The notes under the pieces: generated by a model
Told to the model about the DNA's origin: nothing
The model's input: the letters and a program-made list of their open reading frames with translations, nothing else
The model's database searches: none
NCBI GenBank assembly: GCA_023105745.1
Contig: JALGQZ010000013.1
Span: 4,189,501 to 4,253,500, forward strand
Direction of reading: 5' to 3'
Origin: Austropuccinia psidii
Taxonomy: Eukaryota; Basidiomycota; Pucciniomycetes; Pucciniales; Sphaerophragmiaceae
DNA: 64,000 nucleotides
Part shown: piece after piece, positions 1 to 12,651 of the stretch
Layout: every line of letters starts with the position of its first letter
How positions within the stretch are numbered: the stretch's first letter is position 1
Made by a program: the position numbers and the translations under genes

Positions 1-496
1 TGTATTTGATGATCCTGAGGCTGTGTACTGTACAGATTTTATGCATCTGGACTGCATAAGTCTTATTTGGGCTCCTGTATTGTTGTGTAATTTTTTTAAG
101 TTTTTAGTGGATTTTCATGTATTGAGCTGAATTGGATACTGTCATATAATCCTTGTGTCACATTAACTGTATTTGGTTACTGTAATTCTTGGTAATATAA
201 TCTTCTTGATGGCTTTAGGGTGGATATAATACTACAATGTTACTTTGTCCATGTAATTTTGAGTTTTTATGTATGTATTAAGCCTATTGTTGATTCTGTA
301 AGGCTTATATATAGGTTTTCTTGTAAAATTCCATAAGGTTAGAATTCCTCTATTGTTCATTTGATTATAGAAGTATATTTAATATTTCAATTGTGAATGC
401 TAAAATCTTCCATTCCTCCCTACTGTTGATGTTGTTCCTGGGTGTGTGTGATTTTTAATCATGTCCTTTGAGTGGTGATTTCCTGAATCAGCCATT
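1..496. other. AT-rich stretch without a gene
   Basis: No open frame with codon structure and no recognisable repeat end was seen. It lies immediately upstream (5') of the relic Gypsy pol frame, so it is probably either decayed gag sequence or older flanking DNA. I cannot assign a function. Confidence 0.4.
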
Positions 497-3400
497 TTGA
501 TCTTGAGCTTCCAACTTTTAATCTTCACAAAAATTCTTGAAACTGGTAAAAAGGTATGGAATACCACAGCACCAACTAAAGGAATGGCATACATAGATTG
601 GACAGCCTCAAAGATTACTGCTTTCATAAAAAATGCTCAATGCCCATTGATTATTGACAGTGGAACACACTTCTCAATAGTGGCCAGAAATTATCTGGAT
701 CATCACTTCTCAAATTGGGATAAAAAACTCTTGCCAACCAAGGCAAAGAACTTCAAAAGTGCATCAGGGAAGATGACATCCATTGGGACAAATATCAAAG
801 AGATAATTATACCCCACAGGAAGGGTAATTTCAGAATCAAACCAGAGTTTGTTGTGCTTGAAGATGCCCACATTGAAGGGTTTTTACTGGGAACAGACTA
901 CCAGAGGATGTATGGCATTGATATTTACAACAGTAAACATAGGCATATCACTATTGGTAAAAAGGAGGAAAAGAAACTTTCACTTGACATATACCAAATA
1001 TCTACCCATGACCTTCTAGAAGGATTACTTAATGAGTTTGGGGAGGGCCAATTCAGTATTACCCTCACCAGTAAACAGAAACTTAGTTTACTGAAGATGG
1101 TGAGGAAAAATAGACCAGCATTTGCCATTGTTGAAGAACCATTAGGCAAAATCAGAGGCCATGATATAGAATTATACCTGGATGTGGAAACACCCTATCC
1201 ACCCATGATAAGAAGATCTCTGTACCCAGCAAGTCTGCAAAGTAGGAAGGAAATTGAGAAACACATCAATAAGCTCCTAGAAATGGATGTCATCAGGAAA
1301 ATAGGACACAATGAAATAGTGTAAATCAGCACTCCTGTCCTTATAACCTGAAATTATGGAAACTCTAGGCTGTGTGGAGATTTCAGAGCACTGAACAACT
1401 ACACAAAAGATGACAGGTACCCTATACCAAGGATACCTCATGCCCTGGATAAACTGGCAAAAGCCAAATATATAACCAAGATGCATTTTATGAAAGGCTT
1501 TCACCATAATGGAGTCAAACCAAACTACATGAATTTTCTCACAATTATGTGCAATGTGGGTATATATGATCACACCAGGATTCCATTTGGCATCAAAAAT
1601 TCATCAGACCACTTACAAAGTATGATGGACACAATATTTCAAGGAGAAATATTGGAAGGCTGGATGGTAGTATATATTTATGAGATCATTATATACTAAG
1701 AGACATAAGAAGACCATGTGCAGCACATAGACAGAGTACCAAGTAAGTGTACACCTATTAATCTGATAATTTCACTTGAAAATTGCATTTCGGCCAACAA
1801 GAATTACTGGCACTGGGACATAAAGTCTCAGGTCTTATTCTGGCAATAGACCATCACAAAGTAGCGGAAGTATTGCTAAAAGCAGTAACAAAGAATATCA
1901 AAGAGGTGCAATCTTTCCTTGGGTTTGCTAGCTACTTCAGAAACCACATCAGAAATTTTTCCCACATAACTAGTCTATGCAAGTTATGCTAAAAAGATGT
2001 AGTTTGTGGAACTACAAAGGAAAGGAGGGATGTATATGAGAGGATCAAAGATGAACTCACAAACGCACCTGTGCGCATCTTACCCAACTTTGAGCTACCA
2101 TTCAAGCTATACATAGATGCATCATGTAGCCAAGGATTAGGGGAAGCCCTTCACCAGAGACCAATTGTAGATGGTGAAGCAAGAGAGGGAGTTATATGCT
2201 ACATCTCTAGGAAACACAAAGATTCAGAATCCAGGTATGGGGCCACCCAGACTGAATGCCTATGCCTAGTCTTGACTCTGGAGAAACTCCTCTATTATTT
2301 GGAGGGTGCAGTCTTTGAAGTCTACACAGACTGCACAGCCCTTAAGTCTCTACTGAAAATGAAGACTACTAATAGACACATTCTGAGGTGGCAAATAGCC
2401 ATCCAAGAGTATAGAGGCAATATTACCATCAGATAATAAGATGGAAAAAGCCACACCAATGCAGATGGCCTCAGAAGATAGCCTCTGGACAATGTCAAAC
2501 AAAATCCAGCTTATGACCCTGAAGTAGCAGCCAAGGTCCCTATTCATTTCATGGAAATAGATAGCAGGAAAAACTTCATATTTTCTGAATGGGAACCAGG
2601 AAACACAAACATTCAGAATCCAGGTATGGGGCCACCCAGACTGAATGCCTATGCCTATTCTTGGCTCTGGAGAAACTCCTCTATTATTAAGAGGGTGCAG
2701 TCTTTGAAGTCTACACAGACTGCACAGCCTTGAAGTCTCTACTGAAAATGAAGACTACCAATAGACACATGCTGAGGTGGCAAATAAACATCCAAGAGTA
2801 TATAGGAAATATTACCATCAGATAATAAGATGGAAAAAGCCACACCAATGCAGATGGCCTCAGAAGATAGCCTCTGGACAATGTCAAACAAAATCCAGCT
2901 TGGGACCCTGAAGTAGCACCCAAGATCCCTATCCATTTCATGGAAATAGATAGCAGGAAAAACTTCAGATTTTCTGAATGGGCACCAGGAAATGGTACCC
3001 CAGTCAGTAGAGACACTGGATCAGAAGTAACAGAAACTCCCATATTGGGAATAAATTCCTCAGAGCTGCATAATGAGTTCTTCAATGCAGTGATAAAGAA
3101 ATATGCTAAACACAAACAGTGTGGAATATTGTTGCAACTCCTTCAACAAAAAAATAGGAGCCCAGAGCTGGAATCCTATTTAGGGGAATCCTGGTTGAGG
3201 GATGATAAGGACAAGTTTTCCTTATAGAAAGCCTGCGCTACCATAGATAGAAGCACACAAGTGCACTCACAGTAGTAGACAGGTACCATATATCCCTGAT
3301 CCTGCAAGAATTCCATGACTGCCCCTATATGGGACACACAAGTGAAGACAGGATAAAGAAAAGGGTAGCAAGCACAGCTTGGTGGGCAAAATGGGAACAA

Positions 3401-3690
3401 GAGTTGAGTGAATATATCAACACTTGTGAAAGATGCCGGAAGGCAAATAGAAAACATGGTAAGAAAAAGGGGCTACTTCAACACATGGAAGAGCCCGAGA
3501 ACCCATGGTAAAGCATCAATATGGACTGGGTGATAGGACTTGTGCCATGGGGCAAAAAAAATTTTGATGCCTGCCTAGTCATAGTTAATAGGTATACCAA
3601 AAGTGTGAGTTTCCTACCATATCATAAGGCAGACACAGAAATGCATACAGCCTTGTTATTTTGGAATAAAATTGTCAGCGTGTGACTCAA
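497..3690 (+). pseudogene. Relic Ty3/Gypsy pol (protease, RT, RNase H, integrase N-part)
   Basis: Decayed polyprotein of an LTR retrotransposon related to the two Gypsy elements further right. Order visible: retropepsin with D-S-G at about 656-664; reverse transcriptase from about 1120 with the family signature around GHDIELYLD and PASLQSRKEIEKHI; RNase H around 2071-2436 ([27 protein letters not shown]); integrase zinc finger and start of the core around 3329-3600 (CERCRKANR, NMDWVIGL). Frames are broken by stops at 1322 and 1697, a break around 1760-1990 and others, and no intact domain junction remains. The RT YIDD box reads YIYE at 1673-1684, so the catalytic aspartates are lost. The integrase core stops near 3680 and is replaced by unrelated sequence. 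The first residues of the 497 frame use a non-ATG codon and are not a real start. Confidence 0.88.
2222..2999 (+). repeat. 389-bp tandem duplication inside relic pol
   Basis: The block 2222-2610 is repeated directly at 2611-2999 with few differences, so part of the RNase H to connection region is present twice. Both copies begin after AGGAAACACAAA, which sits at the left edge of copy 1 and at the junction, so the event was probably a microhomology-mediated duplication after the element was already dead. Confidence 0.85.
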
Positions 3691-3798
3691 AACCAGAGCA
3701 CAAGCATGACTGCCAGAATACTCTAAACCAATGGTAGAGCAAAACACCACCAAACATGGAGCTGGTCCAAACAGGCTCAAAAGGTAGCAAAAGAAGAA
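3691..3798. other. Unassigned stretch left of the solo LTR
   Basis: After LFWNKIVSV the similarity to integrase ends and a short unassigned stretch follows up to the LTR target site AAGAA at 3794-3798. No gene seen. Confidence 0.4.
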
Positions 3799-5967
3799 TG
3801 TAAGGTTTGTCTATGAAACTCTTGATAATAGTAGCAAAATCAAGAGTACTATGACTGTCCTCAGTAGAAATATATAATATAAAAAAATATTATAACCACA
3901 AATTTGAATATAATTATTAAAAATAATTATATAAAAAAATAAATTTAATTATTATTATAAAAATATAATAATAATAAAAATATAATAATTATAATAAATT
4001 ATAATTATTCTATCATTGCTATAGTCACTGACAGTTATAACTCTAAGAAGTGTGAAGCTCTTAATGAGACAATTACATGTGGAAATATGAATATTAACCA
4101 CTTATAAATAATATGAATATTATTTATAAAAGAATTATAACACACACTGTGCAGAAAAAATTCTTATAGAATAAAAATTCTATATAAAAAAACTAATAAT
4201 AGATAAAAAAATATAGAACTTTAGAGAAAACCTTAGTTATAATATTTATTTAATACAACAACTCAAACAGCAACAGTTATTATATCAAATAATAATCATA
4301 AGTTAAAAACACGCCTAAAATCAATATTTTCAAAGATAAAACAACTTTTTATAATAAAAATTATTATTAAAGAGTTTTTAAGAGAAATTTGTGGATTTTA
4401 AAAGATATTTAAGATGGTAGTTTTATAATATAGAATATATTATTGATGATTACAACAATAATCTGAATTCTATGATTTCAATTCTTTAATTTACCATTAA
4501 TAAAGAATAAAATAACTTGAGAATTACTTTAATAATAAGATTTTATAAATAATAAAACTTTACCTGTTTAAATTTCTAATATGATTGGATTGATAATGAA
4601 TGATGGACAAAAACAGTGATTAAAAGACTCTTTTTATATCTTCAGAGCAGCTCTCATGATTCATAATGAATATAGAGGGCGTGCTCAGGTCAAAACTGAA
4701 AAACCATACTTAAAAACAAAGTTCTTGGCTTAAGGCAACTTGTTTTTAATTCCAATTTAAAGCTACTAGTGTTATTCTTAACTCCATGTAACTTTAATCC
4801 TCATTTAAACTAATTATTTTAAGTTTTTAATATAAATAAACTTATTTATATTAAAGTTCATCACATGAACAACTTAAAAATAGAGTTTCAAGCAGAAATC
4901 TCTTAAGATCAATTTTTAATTAATTTTTAAAGAAATCATAATTTTCTGTGAACTTAATTAAAAAAGTAAATTTCCTGGCTAATTACCCAGGAAATGTATT
5001 TATAAAAGATACTTAAAGCTTAATTAGTATGTAGATAATATTAAATTGTAATCTGTGTGAAACCTTCAAGCAAATCCATTAAGAAGTAGATATTTAATGA
5101 ATTTTTGAAGTTATTGCTATTTTTCCACATAAAATAGCAATAAACACCAAACCTTAGCTTTTGATAAGGTTTTAATGCTTGTAACTTTAAAGTTTTAAGC
5201 TTAATTAATCTTTGACAGTTCTTAAAACCTTGATTTCAAGCCTGCATATTGGGATTTACCCTTTGGCAGCTTGAAATTCCTGTCCAAATTGGGATAAAAC
5301 CAGCGTAAACCTTAAGGTTGGATCAAAGTCTAATCTTAAAGTTTAAATAAGGTTGAAAATCCTCCAATACAGGTGCACAACCTTAATTGAATCATTGCAG
5401 ATCCAAAAAGTTTGGTACCCCAGCTCTATTTGGTCTTTTTCCTTTGTCCCACCTTGTTGCGTGGATTTTGCCCTTTTATTTATTTAAAGCCATACCATGG
5501 CTTTAAACCCTTTTAAATTGAGCTCATGCAGGATTTACATTCTGTATGGCAGATCCTTAGCCAATTCAGTAAATATACACCACACCTCAATTTTAACTAA
5601 AATTTTGGTAAGTTTTCCTTAACCTTATGCAACTTTCAATTTAAGCTTATTTAAGCTTAAATTTAACAATTTTAAAAAAATGATAAAAAAGTTACATTAG
5701 TACTGTGAGATTCTTAAATCTTCTAATAACACAAGAAATAAGTGTTTTTGGGTATAACACCTTATGGATGTATCCTAGGTTATTTTTGGTGTAGAATCCA
5801 AAAATGACATAATATTTATAACTTTGTTTATCCAAAATAAAGTTATACTTATTTTTTGTTATTTTTTATTTTAATTTCAACTAAAAAGTCTGTTTAAGAC
5901 AAAATTAACTGTTTATAAAATAATTTGTGGCCTTATGGGTATGTTATACATACCTCACAGGCTCACA
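3799..5967 (-). mobile_element. Solo LTR of the Gypsy-1 family
   Basis: A 2169-bp sequence that is the reverse complement of the Gypsy-1 LTR: it starts TGTAAGGTTTG and ends GGCTCACA on the plus strand. It is flanked by the same five bases, AAGAA at 3794-3798 and 5968-5972, which marks a complete insertion later reduced by recombination between its two LTRs. It carries the same palindromes as the full-length copies (for example the ATTGCTATTTT stem near 5114-5145). The donor-like site GTAAGT found in the Gypsy-1 5' LTR is altered here. It sits inside the relic pol region, so it is younger than that relic. Confidence 0.93.
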
Positions 5968-5972
5968 AAGAA

Positions 5973-6239
5973 AGAAACTCACCTCTTTCCAAACATACAA
6001 GTCCCACCATCATAGGGCAAGGAATAGCAAAGTTATTCCTGCTCAAAGTTGTTTCTGAGCATAAACCTTATTATTCACCTCCCATCTGAAATCCAGAGGA
6101 AGAGGCTTAACCACATGAAATGGGTATTCAAAACCAAGCTCTAAGTCACGGATATCCAATGGTACTAGCCTAATTGAGCTCACACCAGAGTTACAGAAGT
6201 TATGACCCAAATAAAGTCAAATAAGGGTGAATACAATAT
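5973..6239. other. Unassigned sequence right of the solo LTR
   Basis: Less AT-rich than its surroundings but without an open frame or similarity I can name. It continues the stretch at 3691-3798 across the solo LTR. Confidence 0.35.
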
Positions 6240-6743
6240 TCACCTCACATCTAACTTCCACATTTTTAGTGTGAGATACCTAAAGTGGGATCTTTTTGGA
6301 AAGAGAACAATAAGTGCTATCTGATGGTTCCATTCATTTCCCCATATCTCATCTAGAACAAAAGGTATAGGGCAAACAAGCTCCATACAGATTTTAAGCA
6401 ATTCATACATATGTACAAAAAATCTTGTACATGGAATAACTTTGTCATAGTGAATGATAGCCATATCAAATGAGTTACCATTTTGTATAACACATACAGG
6501 GCTACACAATGAAACAAGTTGAGCTTGATACCTCAAAAATGGACAAAGGTATGGCAGTTTTACGGTCAAAATCCCACAGTTAGACAAATAAAGCCTTACT
6601 GTGGGATATTCTCCCATAATTATGATTATGAGGTGTCAAACAGACAAAGAAGCCTTTTTATACTTGAATACCTCATAGTTTGGTCAATACTGGGGTCCTG
6701 TACAGGTTCTATACCGCATTCTATGCATCATACACATCAGAAG
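6240..6743. repeat. Hairpin-bearing dispersed repeat (partial)
   Basis: Contains several perfect inverted repeats: ATCCCACAG at 6571-6579 with CTGTGGGAT at 6599-6607; TATGAGGT at 6627-6634 with ACCTCATA at 6670-6677; and the 10-bp palindrome CCTGTACAGG at 6697-6706. The block 6661-6720 resembles the reverse complement of about 63920-63985 (shared core GTCAATACTGGGGT), so both are copies of one dispersed family. The two open frames of 78 and 125 codons over it show no recognisable domain. Confidence 0.5.
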
Positions 6744-7137
6744 AGGAAACATTAAAGACACAACTTAATTCAAAATATTCCTTTTCAATACCCTTTGGAA
6801 TAAAAGAACCACATGTATCTTATGCTGTGAAACTATATTTAACAGGTGAAGTAATCAACAAAAGTCTAACATTCCCTGTAAGCTTAATGAAACCTTACAG
6901 TTCAAGTGATAAGAAAATATTTCCACTAGGAAATATACCACCATTTGACATTTCCCCTCTAGAAGAAGGAGAGAAAATGAAGTTGTGAAAGTCCTTAAAG
7001 GAAGGTGGACAAGAAATACAAATGTAAGAGAATACCTTGTAAGATATAGGGACCCAGCTCAAGAAGATGAACTACTACTTGAGAGAGATATAGGTAATTT
7101 TGACAAACCAAAAAAACATTCAGACCTGAGAGAATAA
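6744..7137 (+). pseudogene. Relic Gypsy integrase C-terminus with chromodomain
   Basis: Corresponds to the C-terminal end of the Gypsy polyproteins: a segment with LTFPVSLMKPYSSSDKK, then, after a frameshift near 6984, a chromodomain-like stretch with [16 protein letters not shown] at about 7024-7071, ending at a stop near 7137. It is probably the end of the same relic as 497-3690, with most of the integrase core missing between the two parts. Confidence 0.8.
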
Positions 7138-7254
7138 TTAAAGAATAAAAAATAAAAGAATTATTGAGCTTCAAGACTAAAAAAATCTATTGAAGTGGTA
7201 GGACAGTTGATGATACCATACTTAACTATATTAGATTTTGATAAAATATTCTTT

Positions 7255-7266
7255 GGAGGTAGGGAA
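7255..7266 (+). other. Polypurine tract of relic Gypsy
   Basis: GGAGGTAGGGAA, nearly the same as the tract before the Gypsy-1 3' LTR. The base after it is not the TG of an LTR, so the LTR edge has decayed or been deleted. Confidence 0.6.
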
Positions 7267-9912
7267 TTTTAGAATTTGAGATATTATTGCATATCCAAAA
7301 AAGCTCACAAAAAATATTAGTGAAATTATTTTCATAATAAAAATTAAGATTATAATCATGAAAACAATTAAAATAAGTAAAAATGCCATATGAAAATATT
7401 AATTCTTGTTTATCTTAGCAAAAATTGAATAAAAATTTGAAATAAATAAAAACATTGGATTACCAATCAAAAAATACATATATCACTCTTTTATGTCATA
7501 TCTTTAAGCAAACCTTACTGAGTCACCTGCGTATATGCACTTTTATGATTAATGAATATATTCATAGTCTTGAGCTCATATCTTTTGAAAAATTCATGAT
7601 AATGAACTGATCCAAAGTCAAAGCTACCACGAAATATCTGTAGCAATAAATATGTAAACTTTGTGTGACACTTTATAAACAAGGTTAGGAATAGTAAGGA
7701 TAAATTTTTCTAAATAGCAATAACAGCTCACCACTCCAAGTTAAAAGTGGTCCAAACTCAAAGATAAGTGGATATTAAGATTCTAATAGCTCATAAATGA
7801 AGAACTACATAATTCTTGACATGACATTAAAGGTTTAACCTTATGAAATCATGTCCAAAGCTTAAAATAGCAGATTTTGACAGAAAAGATGAATTACCAG
7901 AAAAATCACTGACATTTAATTTTGATGATTTTATTAATTTGTCCATGACTCTTAGTAAGGAAATTTCAATCTATCATAATTCACTCTCTGAATTGTAGTT
8001 GCGTCAAAACCTGGAAGGTTATTAAAGATTAAATTTAAGGCTTAGAAATGATTGTTCTTGATCTTTATCTGTAGCGTTATCTTAAGGTTAACAGTTGAAT
8101 GATAGATAAAATTGGTATATTTTGGTATTTTATGCTTAATATACCTTAATCAACAAAATTAAGTCATATACCAAGATTATGATGCCGGAAAATTAGAGCT
8201 ACAGTGATACCTCCAAAATATGGTGTAATAATAAGATAAATAGGTTTAATCATGATGTAACAATCATCAAACCTTATAATATTTATCAATTACAGTGGAT
8301 AACATCATTATAAGCCTGTTCTAGTCAATAAATTCACTAGGAGAGCGACCTTTACTACATAAAGGCCCCTTCTTCCTCTTTTTCTCCCTCAGATGCATCA
8401 AATTCAATAAAAAATTAATAAAAGGTCATATGCATTATTCCTTATATATAAGTTATTATATCATCAAAGGTCAAAGTCGTATCTTGTATTAATTACTGGT
8501 ATTTATGCAATTACATATATATTTCATTGTTATTTGTTAAATCCAATTAAATTCTCCAAATTCGCGTAAATACGGTAAAAATTGTGTTTCTCTCTATTTT
8601 TTATTGTAAATAAAATTAGAATAAGTTTAAATTACATTCTGAGGAATATATCTGCTTAAATTCATTATATTAAGTGTTAAAAGTAAGTTATTCTCTCTAT
8701 TATTATTATTTGATAATTAATTTATTATTATAAAGCCTTAATATTGGTAATATTATTGTTATAAACTTTGTTTTATTATTAAGTGAATAATTCTTATGGA
8801 TCGACTATTGGCTGTTAACAATAATTAATTGCCATGAATAAGTTCTTTTATACTTTTTTAAATAATATATTATTATTATAATTGTTTTTAGTTTTATTAT
8901 TCATTTTTTGTTAGGACATTCAGATTACAATAAGTAAGATATTAGTCATTCTTTTATTGTTTTATAGTCAAGTGTTACATTCTTCTATGATCTCAGAACC
9001 ATGGGCTGTTAGGATGGCTCAGCCAGAGTTGTAAAATTGGGCTAAACATTCTTGATTTAAGAGCCTTCAGTCATTTTCTTCAGGTGCAAATATGATTTTA
9101 ATATTTTACTTGTTCAATTATTGGGTATTTAAGGACAAATTTGTATTTAAAATTTTCTCAGAAGCCATTGAGGCTCTTTCTGAACTTTCTCTTACAAATA
9201 AACCAGTCATTTCAGGTCTTTGAGGGTCATTTTGAAAGCCTATATGGGTAATGAAAAAGAAACAATCCAGAGGGCTTATTTCAAAAATCAGGTTCATGGA
9301 ATTCCTGATGACAGAAATTTTAATCAGGAAGAGGTTGAGTACCCCTATTTCTTACATAACTTGAGAAGAATGTACTATGGATTGGTGGCTTTCCCACTCT
9401 GCTCCCCGGTTAAAGAAGAAATTGACACTTCATGAAGGAAGATCAGCTAAACTGATCCTCAACTCTAGTTATCTATGATGGCCTTTGAATAAGAGCTTTG
9501 AAAATCATTTTATGAATATGATTTCTCACCTTTCAGGTATGTATTCACATTAGTAAGAAATAAAGCTATTGTATTGAACTGTATACCTGGCCTAACTTCC
9601 AGATATAATTCCTTTATTATATAGATTTGCAAAAATATTGACAGAACAAAGTCACTTTCAGTTCTTTGAGAAAAAAAGAAACTTTTGCATTCAATTAATT
9701 TGACATACATTGACACTGTGTAAAAACCTATAGGTTTTTTAAAAATAACAGTTGTTTTTGTTTTACAAACTGATGAAGGATTTTATTCAGAATGATATCA
9801 ATACCTCCCACACTGATGAGGATAGTAACTTAATGAGAATTAAAAAATTAGTATAAATAAACTTTAATTATTTCTTCTTTGACTAATTAAGAGAGCTGCT
9901 CTCATGGAAATC
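7267..9912. other. AT-rich sequence, possibly decayed 3' LTR
   Basis: No convincing gene. The position after a polypurine tract would suit an old LTR, and a possible promoter-like spot (GAGAGCGACC followed by ACATAAAGGCCCC, about 8341-8372) recalls the GAGCACGCCC...ACATAAAAAGAG arrangement in the Gypsy-1 LTR. The 71-codon frame at 9220-9435 and the reverse 68-codon frame at 9510-9716 resemble nothing I know. Confidence 0.35.
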
Positions 9913-12098
9913 TGTGAGCCTGTGAGGTATGTATAACATACCCATATGCCACAAATGATTTTATAAACATCTAATTTTGTCTTAAACAGACTCTTCAGTT
10001 GAAATTAAAATAAGAAATAACAAAAAATAAGTATAACTTTATTTTGGATAAACAAAGCTATAAATATTATGTCATTTTTGGATTCTACACCAAAAATAAC
10101 CTAGGATACATCCATAAGGTGTTATACCCAAAAACACTTATTTCTTGTGTTATTAGAAGATTTAAGAATCTCACAGTACTAATGTAACTTTTTTATCATT
10201 TTTTTAAAATTGTTAAATTTAAGCTTAAATAAGCTTAAATTTAAAGTTGCATAAGGTTAATTCAAACTTACCAAAATTTTAGTTAAAATTGAGGTGTGGT
10301 GTATATTTACTGAATTGGCTAAGGAATTGCCATACAGAATGTAAATCCTGTGTGAGCTCAATTTAAAAGGGTTTAAAGCCATGGTATGGCTTTAAATAAA
10401 TAAAAGGGCAAAATCCACGCAAAAAGGTGGGACAAAGGAAAAAGACCAAATAGAGCTGGGGTACCCAACTTTTTGGATCTGAAATGATTCAATTAAGGTT
10501 GTCCACCTGTATTGGAGGATCTTCAACCTTATTTAAACTTTAAGATTAGACTTTGATCCAACCTTAAGGTTTAAACTGGTTTTATCCCAATTTGGACAGG
10601 AATTTCATTCTGCCAAAGGGTAAATCCCAATATGCAGGCTTGAAATCAAGGTTTTAAGAACTGTCAAAGCTTAATCAGGCTTAAAAACCTTAAATAAGCT
10701 TAAAACTTTAAAGTTACAAGCATCAAAACCTTATCAAAAGCTAAGGTTTGGTGTGTATTGCTATTTTATGTGGAAAAATAGCAATAACTTCAAAGATTCA
10801 TTAAAAATCCAAATCTTAATGGATTTGCTTGAAAATTTCACACAGCTTAGAACTTAATATTATCTGTATATAAATTAAGCTTTAAGTATCTTTTATAAAT
10901 AAATTTCCTGGGTAATTAGCCTGGAAATTTAATCTTTTAATTAACTTCAAAGAAAATTATGATTTCTTTAAAAATTAATTAAAAATTGATTTTAAGAGAT
11001 TTCTGCTTGAAACTCTATTTTTAAGTTGTTCATGTGATGAACTTTAATATAAATAAGTTTATTTATATTAAAAACTTAAAATAATTAGTTTAAATGAGGA
11101 TTAAAGTTACATGGAGTTAAGAATAACACTGGTAACTTTAAATTGGAATTAAAAACAAGTTGCCTTAAGCCAAGAACTTTGTTTTTAAGTATGGTTTTTC
11201 GGTTTGGACCTGAGCACGCCCTCTATATTCATTATGAATCATGAGAGCTGCTCTGAAGACATAAAAAGAGTCTTTTCATCACTGTTTTTGTCTATCATTC
11301 ATTATCAATCCAATCATATTAGACATTTAAACAGGTAAAGTTTTATTATTTATAAAATCTTATTATTAAAGTAATTCTTAAGCTATTTTACTCTTTATTA
11401 ATTTTAAATTAAAGAACTGAAGTCATAGAATTCAGATTATTGTTGTAATCATCAATAATATATTTTATATTATAAAATTATCATCTTAAATATCTTTTAA
11501 AATCCACAAATTCCTCTTAAAAACTCTTTAATCTTAAATTTTATCACAAAAAGTTGTTTTATCTTTAAAATCATTGATTTTAGGCGTGTTTTTAGCTTAT
11601 AATCATTATTTAATATGATAACTGTTGTTGTTGAACTTGTTGTATTAAATAAATATTATAAGTAAGTGTTCTCTAAAGTTCTATATTTTTTTTATCTAGT
11701 ATTAGTTTTTTTATATAGAATTTTATTCTATAAGAATTATTTCTGCACAGTGTGTGTTATAATTCTTTTATAAATAATATTTATATTATTTATAAGTGGT
11801 TAATATTCATCTTTCCATGTGGAATTGTCTCATTAAGAGCTTTACAAGTCTTATTGTTATAACTGTCAGTGACTATAACAATAATAGAATAATTATAATT
11901 TATTATAATTATTATTATTTTTTCATTATTATATTTTTATAAGAACAATTAAACTTATTTTTTTATATAATTATTTTTAATAATTATATTTAAATTTGTG
12001 GTTATAAAATTTTATTATATTATATATTTCTATTGAGGACAGTCATAGTACTCTTGATTTTGCTACTATTATCAAGAGTTTCATAGACAAACCTTACA
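9913..12098 (+). repeat. 5' LTR of Gypsy-1
   Basis: 2186 bp, TGTGAGCC...CCTTACA. Very AT-rich and filled with perfect inverted repeats: 14-bp arms at 10213-10226/10231-10244, 11-bp arms at 10372-10382/10386-10396, 11-bp arms at 10757-10767/10775-10785, 14-bp arms at 11043-11056/11059-11072 and 13-bp arms at 11768-11780/11783-11795. A promoter-like stretch lies around 11210-11290 (GAGCACGCCCTC, then ACATAAAAAGAG). A strong 5' splice-like site A|GTAAGTG occurs at 11661-11668. Confidence 0.95.
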
Positions 12099-12118
12099 TT
12101 TGGGGGCCTGGCCGTGAT
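12099..12118 (+). other. Primer binding site of Gypsy-1
   Basis: TGGGGGCCTGGCCGTG directly after the LTR; Gypsy-2 has TGGGGGCCCAGCCGTG at the same place. The shared TGG and position support a tRNA 3'-end primer site; the tRNA was not identified. Confidence 0.75.
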
Positions 12119-12589
12119 TTTAAACCAATTTTTGGGACATAAATCATATTCTAGACCTTATTTTACTATTTTTTTGACGTAAAATTGCCATATTTGTCTT
12201 AATATTGGCTTTTTTGGGACTTATCCCTTATAAATAATCTTTATAATATTAATAAAGTTAATTTCTTCTTAAGAATATTGTTTAAAACAATATACTTTTG
12301 AGTGATTTGGAATAAATTTCTTTTGTCTAACTAGTGGCTTTTTCACATCACAGACTTGAAATATATTCTTTGAATTATTCTAGTATAAAGTGAATAATAA
12401 TACAATTTTGATTAATTAACTTGTTAATTGCATAATTATTATTTCTTTAAAGAAAATAATAAATCAAATAAAAAATCTTTAAAAATAAACATCTTTACTA
12501 AAAAAATTTTTTTCTTTTATCTTGGACATTTTTCCTTATTTTTGACGTAATTTGCCATAAAATTACATTAAAACAACTTTATTTAATAA

Positions 12590-12651
12590 GTTGAGTTTAT
12601 AAGTTATTTTCATTATTTGATAAAATAACTTATATTTTTCATTCTCTCTAG
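12590..12651 (+). other. Candidate leader intron of Gypsy-1
   Basis: Donor A|GTTGAG at 12589-12595 and a good pyrimidine-rich acceptor TTCTCTCTAG at 12642-12651. The next bases are TG, so splicing to an exon that ends in A makes ATG. The LTR donor at 11662 would give the same result with a longer intron that also removes the primer site. The donor choice is inferred; the acceptor is well supported because Gypsy-2 has the same arrangement. Confidence 0.55.

Noticed and set aside
9220..9435. A 71-codon frame
   Set aside because: No ATG-independent support, no similarity recognised and no splice context; likely chance.
7267..9912. Definite LTR of the relic Gypsy
   Set aside because: Neither TG nor CA end nor matching partner could be found; kept only as a weak possibility.
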